The notes under the pieces are model-generated. The model saw only the letters and a program-made list of their open reading frames with translations, searched no databases and was not told where the DNA came from. DNA of 64,000 nt from Fratercula arctica (lineage: Eukaryota; Chordata; Aves; Charadriiformes; Alcidae), in contig CANTUZ010000002.1 in the NCBI GenBank assembly GCA_947846985.1, positions 130,162,889 through 130,226,888 of the forward strand, written 5' to 3'. A program made the translations under genes and the position numbers. Below, in pieces: positions 25,301-35,100 of the stretch. Position 1 is the stretch's first letter. Each line of letters begins with the position of its first letter.

Positions 25301-25566
25301 TAAAAAGATCCAAAACAGCAAAAAGCAAGTCCTCTGTACAAACTGTCCCAGTTGATTTTCGTGAATGCAGAAATTCCAGTCAATTTTTTCCTTTGCTTAA
25401 ACATAGTGCTCTTAGCTGTTCCAGTTGTTCCAGTGGTTCTGTATACTACCACAAAAGAGTCTCACTGTAGAGAGAGCAAATTACCATCATTAAATTTTCA
25501 TCTGCATATGAAAGTGGGGAAGGAGACAGACAGAGAGAGATTGGGGAATATATTGTACATTGCAAT

Positions 25567-25590
25567 ATTCTAATTTTTTGTCTTTTTTAG
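25567..25590 (+). other. KCNB2: Splice acceptor of KCNB2 exon 2
   Basis: The T-rich polypyrimidine tract TTTTTTGTCTTTTTTAG ends with AG at 25589-25590. A branch-point-like TTCTAAT lies at 25568-25574. The next downstream start codon in good context is the KCNB2 ATG at 25697, and there is an in-frame stop at 25661-25663. An exon boundary here therefore gives a clean leader and coding start. Confidence 0.8.
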
Positions 25591-25696
25591 CTTCAGGAAT
25601 GGAGCTGTCTATCTGAAGAGGACTCTGCCCAAGTATTTGTAGTCTCCAAGCTCATTCTACTAAAGACTCTGGTGTTACAACTGCATCCTTTTCAGA
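25591..25696 (+). other. KCNB2: KCNB2 5' UTR part of exon 2, containing a 5-codon upstream ORF
   Basis: The 106-base leader lies between the acceptor and the start codon. It contains one AUG, at 25599-25601, with G at -3 and G at +4 (good initiation context). That AUG opens MELSI and stops at UGA 25614-25616, 80 bases before the main AUG and in a different frame. An in-frame TAA at 25661-25663 shows that the KCNB2 reading frame cannot extend upstream. Confidence 0.75.
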
Positions 25697-26275
25697 ATGG
25701 CTGAGAAGGCTCCGCCAGGGATCAACAAAAAGTCTTCGAGGTCTACCCTTTCTCTGCCTCCAGAGCCAGTGGAGATCATTAGGAGCAAAGCCTGCTCGCG
25801 GAGAGTTAAAATAAATGTCGGTGGGCTCAACCATGAAGTGCTGTGGAGGACTTTGGACAGACTTCCAAGGACACGATTAGGAAAGCTCAGAGACTGCAAT
25901 ACTCATGAATCTCTGCTAGAAGTATGTGATGACTATAATCTAAATGAAAACGAATATTTTTTTGATCGACACCCAGGGGCTTTCACTTCCATTTTAAATT
26001 TCTACAGGACAGGCAAACTACATATGATGGAAGAAATGTGTGCTCTTTCTTTTGGCCAGGAGCTTGATTACTGGGGGATTGATGAGATATACTTAGAATC
26101 TTGCTGCCAGGCAAGATACCATCAAAAGAAAGAGCAGATGAATGAGGAGCTGAGGAGAGAGGCAGAGACACTGCGCGAGCGAGAAGGGGAAGAGTTTGAT
26201 AATACCTGCTGCCCAGATAAAAGGAAGAAGCTCTGGGACTTGCTGGAGAAACCCAACTCGTCTGTGGCAGCAAAG
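25697..26275 (+). CDS. KCNB2: KCNB2 (Kv2.2, Shab-type voltage-gated potassium channel), first coding exon, residues 1-193
   Basis: Encodes the N-terminal cytoplasmic part of a delayed-rectifier potassium channel alpha subunit, a plasma-membrane protein of neurons and other excitable cells that works as a tetramer. The MAEKAPPG start, [14 protein letters not shown] and [10 protein letters not shown] favour KCNB2 over KCNB1. Residues about 36-140 form the T1 (BTB-like) tetramerisation domain. The HX5CX20CC zinc motif of Kv2-4 T1 interfaces is intact at H109, C115, C136 and C137. Residues about 142-182 are the charged T1-S1 linker. The start is supported by an in-frame stop 36 bases upstream and by A at -3 and G at +4. 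The exon ends in phase 0 after VAAK at a donor with GT at 26276-26277; read-through adds only VG and a stop at 26282-26284. The full protein is about 900 residues, so S1-S6, the pore and the C-tail lie in a later exon beyond the window. No frameshift or odd residue is seen. Confidence 0.97.
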
Positions 26276-26281
26276 GTAGGA
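26273..26281 (+). other. KCNB2: Splice donor of KCNB2 exon 2
   Basis: AAG|GTAGGA, phase 0. The match to the donor consensus is moderate (G at +4 rather than A). The family homology of the encoded protein (SSVAAK, followed in family members by the segment leading into S1) ends exactly here, which fixes the boundary. Confidence 0.9.
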
Positions 26282-26841
26282 TAAACACTATGCTTAATGC
26301 AAAGACAGTAGAAAATGGTTTCATGACCCATCTATCTGACATGCATCAATCAACAGCTTTCACTAAAATATTTACAGAGAAGAAGAATCTAAAAATCTAC
26401 ATATCATGAAGTGAATACACCCAAATCTGTCCTAAAAGCCTCTGAAATCAGCAGAAGGAATCCTGTTGACTTCAGTTGACTTTAGGCATCTGCTACTTTT
26501 ATCTCCACTTTTGTTGTATTTAACCAGAAACACCTGTGTGATTGTTAATGGACTTCACGTTAAACTCTTTGATGAAAATACAGACAAGAGAACACTACCT
26601 GCTTTCCTGTTAGAAAAGCATTTTGTTGTGAGAAACATATATATCAGTATTGTTACTTGTCCTATTACAGGCATTGCAGGGGTGTAGTATCAGTGTCTCA
26701 CAAGGTGTACGGGACAGGTTATCAAAGAATAATGTCAACAGCCGCTGTCTGGCATGGTTTTACATTGGCTGAGGACTGCGGTATATTTTCTCTCATACTA
26801 CATTTTTGCAATCAAGAATTAAGAGTGTTTTGTATAAAAGT

Positions 26842-26905
26842 ATTAAAATATTAAAGCGCATATATATACACATATATATTTGTATGTATGTATGTATATG
26901 TATTT
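26842..26905 (+). promoter_or_regulatory. Candidate intronic polyadenylation signal
   Basis: Two ATTAAA hexamers at 26842-26847 and 26850-26855 are followed 25-50 bases later by a GT/T-rich stretch (TTTGTATGTATGTATG, about 26879-26895), the usual arrangement of hexamer plus downstream element. It would end a transcript that reads through the exon 2 donor. The GT-rich part also belongs to a microsatellite, so this may be coincidence. Confidence 0.25.
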
Positions 26906-26952
26906 AAACAACTATATATTCTGTACATACACACACACACACACATATATAT
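26858..26952. repeat. Mixed (TA)n/(GTAT)n/(AC)n microsatellite cluster
   Basis: Alternating purine-pyrimidine DNA: CATATATATACACATATATA, then TGTATGTATGTATGTATATG, and an (AC)n run at about 26930-26944 ending in TATATA. Such sequence is slippage-prone and can adopt left-handed or cruciform forms. Confidence 0.9.
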
Positions 26953-27269
26953 CTAAAATTTGTATATTCAGGCAGAAATGAGGAAACATTCAGGTGAAGC
27001 CTTGTTCCAGTACTGCTGTCTTCAGACAGGCAAGCTGGCAAAAGTCTCACGGATACAGTGGAAAAGTTTCCCCTTGTTAGAGAAGCGGGACTGCACAAAC
27101 GGATGTTGGTACTGCTATTTAAGAGAAAGCTTTTCTTGCTTCTTGAGGAACTTCATTGTTCGATTTGTGATGTGAGCTACTATTTAATGTGAGGGAAACT
27201 GTGGAAGCTTGTCTCCAGTTTGAACCATTCAGAGCAAAAATGTTGGGTGATTAGATGTTTATGTTAAGC

Positions 27270-27341
27270 TTAACTGTGGCTTTATTTTCCTCTGTTGTTG
27301 ATTTATTATTGGATGCAACGCTATTGGACTAAGGTAAGTAT
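27270..27341 (+). other. Candidate recursive (ratchet) splice site in KCNB2 intron 2
   Basis: AG (27332-27333) directly abuts a near-perfect donor GTAAGT (27334-27339), preceded by a pyrimidine-leaning stretch (TTTATTTTCCTCTGTTGTTG). There is no AG dinucleotide between about 27270 and the site. This is the AG|GTAAGT arrangement of recursive splice sites known in long vertebrate neuronal genes. It is close to exon 2, and the stretch immediately before the AG is not strongly pyrimidine-rich. Confidence 0.25.
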
Positions 27342-29943
27342 TAAACTGTGATGGTGGAATGGACAAAACCCAGAATCCTGGCAAAGATTTTACTTGCAAT
27401 AGCAACTTCTTACTATTGATGTGCAATACGCTTTTTTTTTATTTTTGTTTTTCATTGTGGACTGACTAACTGTTTAAGCAAGGACTTACTCTTGTAAAAA
27501 AATTATTTATTGTGCCAGAATATAAGGTTCATAACTGGAATAAAAGCTTATAGGAGAAAGAAGAAGGTATTCAGAATATTTTAGAAAATGATATGAATAC
27601 ATTTTCTGCTTCTGAGATACATATTCTAGGCCATATGTTCCTCTCCAGGAGAAGGAGCAGAGGGGAAGCAGATGGGCATAAGTTGTGCCAAAAAGGGTTC
27701 AGGGAGGCCATGTTACACACTGCGATCCCCTGGTACAGGCTAGCATCCATCAGCACCCCCCAGCACTGCTGTGACACAGCTGCTACACAGCATGCAGGAG
27801 TCAGGGACCAGCTCCTCAGTCCTGCACGGCTTGAAACGTCGCTGATGTGGTCTGTAACAGACCTCTTCTACTGGACGCAGGCCGGGGGAGATCCTCCTCC
27901 TGGAGCCACCCGTCTGGGGCACGCTTTTCTTTATTAAAATAGAAAAGAAAGCCATCACCAATAGGGCTTGAGACATGTGCTTAATTAGTGTTTTCCTTAG
28001 ACTAGGTACAAGTCAACACAGTAAAATGGACCAGATGAATAGGGCAGAACTAAAATACTGATTCTTAGGTTCTTTGCTTATGACTCTGATTAGCATTTGA
28101 TCATTCTTTAGCTTGGTGGATAAATGCAGAAGTATAAGATGGTTACACTTGCTCAAGTGCTTGCTGATGACCAAACTCTGCTCATGATTACAGTGCCCCA
28201 TCTTGGATTTGCTTAAAAAGAGTTAGGCCAACCACCAGCTTTTCAGAAAATCCCCTTTTGGCCACTCGGGCCAGATTTCTCCTCAGATTTTGCAAATCGA
28301 AGTGGCCATTTCTTTCATTTCCCAAGATGTAAAAATATCTATTTTTTAACTTTTTTATTTCCCTTTTCCCTCGTGTTGTGGTTTGACTGAATGTTATAGT
28401 TCTGTACTTTCTTGCTACAGGGAGTTTCACATTGCACTTGTATGCTTGTTGAAATGGTTTTCGTTATTTCATTTCAGTTGCCTTCTGTCTAAATTAATGC
28501 CAGTTGATGTGATTTCTGTGATTCTCGCAGATGGAAGTCACCATATTACATGCACTCGGTTTCTCTTTCTAGCGACCCTCAGTCTGTAAATATATATACG
28601 AGCCGAAATTATAGTCAGCTACACCCATGGCATCTCAAAGACGGCTGTAGAAACTTGACTGAATGACATAAAGGAGAACAAAATCTGCCGCAGCACAGTC
28701 AGACTTGGGGAACATAAGCAAACAAGCAGAGCTGCATGTAAAGCAAGATATGCTGGAATCAGTTGGATGTACTTCCAAACAGTCTGGAGCCATCACAGAC
28801 TGTGTTAGGCTCTGTGGCAAGGTTTTATCTGAATGTTTGGATAATATCACTTTCAGATTTCTCATCTTTTGTTGTGTTATGTGGTAGGTTGCTAGTTTGA
28901 CCTGAAACAAGAGGCAAAACCATCTTCTTTCCTCTGTGTGAGTAGAAAGGATGGTGGGATTTTGAGAGTGGAAAGCTGTGAACCAAATGAGGAAATACAC
29001 TGTAAAGCCTTGAATTCAGAGGTTTGCTCCCTTTCGAACTTCTATAGAAAGAGGTGAAACCATGTCAATGTGCATAGCTATCCTGCAGATGCCTGTTCAA
29101 TCATTCAGATGCCGCATAGCACCCAAGCAGTTGACAGGAACAGCTTGCTTTTTAATTCCTTTCATGTAAAAGATTAGGAATGTGAGATAAACACTCAGGT
29201 GTGGTTTCGGTATGCGGCTGTGTCTCACCACTTCTTGATTCTGCTAAGATCCCTTCTAGGTCTGATCCAAAGCTTACTGAATTAAGGGGGAGTCCCGCTT
29301 TGGGTTAGGCATCTCAGGACAAATCCTGCTCCTTTCGAGGTCAATGACGGCGTGTCATTGACTTCACTTACAGCAAGGTGAGACACAACGAGGTGACAGT
29401 GTATGAACAGCAGGTATTTTACAGGTTTCTGTGACAAGAAATTGGAGGGAGCAAGATGTGTGTGTGCCAAGAAATGAAAACTGTGGTTAGCTAGTAAGAT
29501 AGGAATATTATAGGTCGAGTATACCTTGCAGTAATGTTATCAATAAATATCATTCGTTTTATATCACAGATTGGCCCTTTGGATACAAATAGAGAGTAAT
29601 TGCCTGGGATTGATTCTACAGGTCTTTCTTGTGCAAGTCATTCTTCCTCACATGACTATTTCCTTAAAGCTCAGTGTCACTATTAACTGATCAAGTATAA
29701 AAGGTGGTATAAATAGTTAAGTCATTAAAAAAAATTACTAGTCAGTCACACTCTGTCCCTTCATTTTTTGCATAACCCCCATTGATGTACATACACTGAA
29801 GGGTAAAATATTGACCTTTGTGACTCTGCAGCATGGGGTTTTCCTTCTTTAAATTTATGTGAAACCTGATGGGTTGAAAGTGTTCTCTGTTAATTCTGTT
29901 TGTGTCACTGCATGGCTCATTTATCCTTATTTTATTTTGTTGA

Positions 29944-30025
29944 TTTCTTTTTTCTTGGTTTTTTTTTTTTTGTGTGTGGGTTTTTGTTTTTGTTTTTGGT
30001 TTTGGTTTTTGTTTTTTTTTTGGTT
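29944..30025. repeat. T-rich low-complexity (GTTTTT)n tract
   Basis: About 80 bases of T runs interrupted by single or double G, including T11 and several GTTTTT and GGTTTT units. Confidence 0.9.
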
Positions 30026-32080
30026 TGCATTATTGACTGTAACATGAGTATTCCTCCGTTGTGAAAAGCACGCTAATTTATCAGCTAACTAGTGGATTGC
30101 GGATTACAGAAGGTATAATTATCCCAAGCCTGACTGGAAATCATGAGGAGTTTGTGTGCTGCATTCAGTAACTAATCCCCTAGGTGAAAAAGTTCCTTTA
30201 GGAAAAAAAAAAAAACAAACCACCAAAACAAGAAAGAGGAGATTTAAGACACTGATACTTACTTAGCTACCAGGCGCATTATGGCTAGGCTTGCTACAAT
30301 GACTTGCCAGGAGAGGACACAACTATTATATTTTAGGGGCCTGATTCTTATATTCCATAAGGCTGTTTTATATAAAATTCACACTGATTCTCATGCCTAT
30401 TTTGACTTTGTAGAGCAGATGAAGAGTGGTCTTGGGGTAAGTGCAAATTAGCAGAGTCTTTATGCATGACTTCAGAACATTTCAGTATTCCTTCGCAAGT
30501 CCTTGTAAATTATCTCTTAGATTGTCCCACAGTGTTTATTCCGGGGTGAACCCTAATTAATCGCACACTACTGGTTATTTTTGGGTTGAAGGTCACATCA
30601 TATATGCTCAGAGGACTTTAGGAAAGCGTTTAGCTGGTTGGTTGTATTGCAGAGAACAGCTACCGCACGTAAGAAAAGTGTCTGCCAACAGCTGAATGCT
30701 TGCACTTATAATTAAAGTGTTCAAGTGAAAGAAATACTTTTTCTTGTGTTTACATCCTTTGTTATGTTATATGAACAAAACGCTTTTCTTGCTTATGTCC
30801 TCTTCTCAGTTTAGATTCACATGTTCTGCGTTATCCTGATTTTGTTAACGTTTCTCCCTACTAAAGCTTATGTTCTATGTGCTTTCCCATCTAACCATAA
30901 CCAACGCTGAAGATGACAGAGAACTATGACTGTCTCTTTTTAAAAGTGTGAGGGATGGCCTTTGTACTATCTTAATTCCCACGAATTTTTGTATTGTGTA
31001 TAGTATACCTCAGAACATGAAAACATTGATTGAAGATAAGTGGCATTTTCTAGCTATTGTGTGGGCTGAACTTGTTTGACATCTGTTTTCAACATATTTT
31101 GGGGGGGAATCCTGTTATGAGCCTTTATCTGAATGTGCTACCAGAAATGTTATCGTTTGCATTGTCACTCCCAATATTTTAAAGACAAATGGCTGCTGAA
31201 ACTAAATTATGGTAAAGTACAGAGGATGGTCACTGGTAATGAATGTGTATCTTCATCTCACCATCATTTCTGGCCAGGACACTTATTACCACTCTTTGCT
31301 TTTAAGGTGAAGTTATTTTTTGTGCCAAATGATAAAGTCAGTCAATGTGACTGTAAGACAAAGAGATTATATTTGATCCTAGTCATTCATATTTAATAAT
31401 TGAAGTGTTTTAATGTCTTGAAAGATAAGTGAATATATTGTTTTTTCAATAGATATTATATCAAGGAACACGGTAGACTGTCAGTAGTTAATTGATTTTG
31501 TTTTAAGAGCCTGTGTTTGCTCACTGCTGAGTTGGTCATTAAAAGATTATTTACCTTCTTTATACTTCTTATATGAAGTATCATGTAACCCATGATTCAG
31601 CATTTTTGGTCAGCCTAGGTATCACAAGACTAGAGCTACCATCCGATCTGTCTTGCCCCAGAGGTGTTTAATACCTCAGTTGCATACGGATTTCCTCCAG
31701 CCCTGAGATCTTATCTGTGGTGTGCTGAAAGGTCTTGCTGTAAACTTATTAAAAGAACTTACTAAAAACTACTATTGGAATAAAATGAGTAAAACGTCCT
31801 TTGAACTGACCTATTTATTGATGCTTAATTCTCTGTAAGTCAGATGCTTAAATTTTGGAAGCAGTGCCAGGGGCAAAGATGCAAGTCATATTCAGGCAGT
31901 CTATTGCTGGCTTCAAGCACTGGCTCCAGGGAATATTTGCGTTCACTGTATGAACGGAGACAAGGGATCTTTCCTTCCTGCAGCTGTGAGAAGGGGCTTC
32001 ACTGACTCTCGTTTTCTGGATACATTAAGGAAAATTAAAGAGGGTTCATGACAAGTGTTTTTAAAGGAGGAAAAAAGGCA

Positions 32081-32102
32081 AGAATAATTAAATAATTATT
32101 CT
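32081..32102. other. AT-rich perfect inverted repeat
   Basis: AGAATAATT-AAAT-AATTATTCT: 9-bp perfect arms with a 4-base centre. Confidence 0.7.
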
Positions 32103-35100
32103 AAAAATCAGGTAAATCCATTCTCATATTTGGAAATGAGATCTAACTGGTAACTTTTTGCGAAACAAAGCTTTAACGTAATGATTAGAGTGTACCTGTA
32201 CTTGTTACACTGTTCACAGAATCACACAGTAGTTCTTGCAGAGGGAAATGTGCTGGGATTTAGAATATAGGAGATAGAATATAGGAGAGAGTGAATTACC
32301 AGCAGGTACAGTCTGCATGAGAACAGCTATCCTTTGCCATAATGGATGAGAGAGCATTATTCCACTTTACCCCAGCCCCCTGTGTCCTTCTTAAGTTAGG
32401 AAAGCAATTTAACTCTACAGTGACTGCTTTTTTTACCTCCGCTCATACACTTTTTTTATAGCTGTTACCATAAATTGAGTGTAGACCAGCATCAATTGTG
32501 TATACCTTTTAAAATATGTACTGTGGTATTTCTGGTTGGGATGGTAATGTTTTGTGCGTTACGACATGCCCCCCATTAACGTCAGAGGCATCTCATGAGC
32601 TGGATTTTCAGCTGTGACATGTCATTTAAGCTGTGTCATGCCTGAGTGGACAGACCAGGGTGTTGTGCCTTTCCCTTCACCCAGAGGCAGATTGAATGTC
32701 CTTAAAAAGCTGCATTTCCGTTCCGTGTTTTCATAAGCACCTGCCAGGGCATCGTCTTCTCTCACGTAAGATATTTGGGAACCATCAGATGTCAGGGAGA
32801 TACACTAATAAATTAAATGATGTGAAGACGATGTTATTTGAAGGATTATCCAGACCAAATCTGTTGGAAGCAAACTCTCTGGGTGAACAGGCTCCTTCTT
32901 GCTTTTGTAAAGCTGAGAGCAAAATGAATCTATATGATAAGCTGCACACTGGCCTTTCTGTTTGAGTCTCTGGTTTTGTTGCAAGATGTATCAGAGCAAA
33001 AAACTGCTCCCAAGTGACCAGGAAGCCAAAGAGATTTCTGCATGTTACTTATTTCAGAAAAAACCCCCATGGTATTTATCATGACATATGGCAGACTCAC
33101 GAGTTTTCTATTTGATGAAGGTATGTGAGTATTTGATGCATAGCCCTGAACCCCAGGTCCTTTGAGGAAATATTGTAAACAAGCATGTGACACTAACACA
33201 GCTGTTTCAAAGTGACTTTGAGATCAAAAAGGTGTCCCAGTAGAGTCTTTTTTTTATTTTAATGAAGCGACCGCAGTCTGCTCTTTACATGCCTTGGTAA
33301 CTCTCTCTTTGGGGAGTCATGCAATAAGGCCAGGTTTTCAGGTGGGATAAGTTAGCGTATTTCTGTTTAAGTGTTTGCACTGGTTGGGGACCCGGACAAC
33401 AGCCCTACATTTGAAGTTGTTTGGTTGAGTGTACAGTATCCTTTCCACATGAATGTTACGGCATTATGAGTGAGCGAATGCCTGTACTCCACATACCGTA
33501 CCTGAGACAGGTCTTCCAGTGTTTTTGAGCAACACTGGAAAGGGGGCAGTTGTCTTTGAAAAGCACACTTGGACACTGTAACTATTAAGTCTACATATTA
33601 ACAAAGTATCCCTTATTTCCAAAAAGTGTATTTGGTGGTGTTGGAGCTTTTAGACATGCGTATCCTATGTGTAAGTATATATAATATTGACAGATGAGCC
33701 CTTTTTTTTAACTCCTAATATTGCAAAATGAGAAAACGTGTGAGGTGGTGGAGGCAAGTAGAGCAGTGGTTTTCTCTTGGTACTTAAGCACCTACAAACT
33801 GCCTGAATCATATTTGCTGAATTTTCAAGTCGTCTTGTAGCTAACTTGTTATAAATATTCATACAGAACTTCTTCTAAAATGTAGGGAAAGGAGGAGCCA
33901 GAACACAGGATGCAAACCTGAAGTCTGAGGAAATTTTTATCTGAATGACAAGGTGAACTCCTGAGGTTGGGCGAGTCTTACCCCATCTCTGAAGCTCAAG
34001 TTCATTCCTCACTGAGAACCTTTTATGCCTGCTGCTTGTGGGAAATGGTATTGCGTTCCCCTAAGCTCCTGCCTAAAAACTGGCACTTCGCTGGACTGAT
34101 AAAAAAGATTTCTAGGATTATCTAAGCTTTTCTGTTCTAGCGTCTAAAAGGCAAGTTAAATCAAAGTCCAATAGGAGCAAAGTTCTTCACAAAACAGCTC
34201 TTAAAGGGAGATCTTTTTTTCTCCAAGGCAGTAATGAGCACCGCCGCAGAACTCCGGGGCACGTTTGTTACCCAGAGTTCAGTGTCTTCACTTATCTTTC
34301 ATTGGGTCCCTCCTGATGCAACCACAAGGGTTAGACATTGCTTTAAATAGCTCAGGTGTGGCACACGCCAGAGCTATCCCCAAGGACAGCCAGGTTGCAG
34401 GGGCAGTTTTGGGTGTCACTAGCCACTTGCAGAATGCCCCATCGGAAGGGGTGGCTGCTGGCGTGCTTTGGGACACTCCAGCTTGCCTTGATTTAATGTG
34501 CTGTTAGAGAAGGTATTTTTGGTGAACTCCTGACACGGTCCCAATTTTTTGTATTTCTACAGTCAGTCAGGTTTCTGTGACAGACAACAGTGGCATCAGG
34601 TTTTGCTTACAAACTCACGTTCACACAGTTTCTTTCCCGAGCACTGTAACCTCCTTTTTGGATTGCTTAGTGAAGGCTCCTCAGGCAGTCTGTCTGTTCT
34701 GCTTTACTGAACTATCTGCCATTGTGTCTGGCTTTGGGGGAGGTTTTTCTGGAGAACAGTGGCTATTGCTAAATTAAAGTAGTTAAGGTAGTTCATTTGC
34801 AGACTGCAAAAAGTGTTACAGGCTTGTTCTGAGAAGAACTGGGAGCTCATTTCCATTTCTATTATTTTCACAAAGCCTTTTTATTTTCATATGTTGTCTT
34901 TTAAAATTTCTGATAGAAATTCTTTTGTGGAGTTAAATGCCATTTGAAAAAAAAACTGTTCCAAAAGCATCTTGGTCTGTGGTCTATGGCAGTATGCGTG
35001 CAAATATATTTTGTGGGATTATAGCACAGAAAAACTCGGCTCGTGCCCCTGCATTCTGTTGAAACACTGACTTTGACTTCAATGTGCTTTAGACTATTCC

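Larger units (their letters stand above)
10173..25590 (+). other. KCNB2: Putative KCNB2 intron 1
   Basis: About 15.4 kb between the candidate exon 1 donor and the exon 2 acceptor. I see no coding exon. Contents listed separately: T21 run, compound pentanucleotide repeat, tandem duplications, a candidate enhancer, one CR1, an A26 run and a hairpin pair. The rest is ordinary AT-leaning intronic sequence. The block at about 20940-21450 is somewhat richer in GC but I recognise nothing in it. Confidence 0.55.

Noticed and set aside
27593..27937. 114-codon + strand frame after exon 2
   Set aside because: Does not resemble the S1-S6 part of a Kv channel, and no acceptor with consistent phase was found. 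Not an extra KCNB2 exon.
32218..32235. ACAGAATCACACAGTAG resembling a reversed CR1 tail
   Set aside because: No adjoining CR1 3' UTR sequence; the match is too short.
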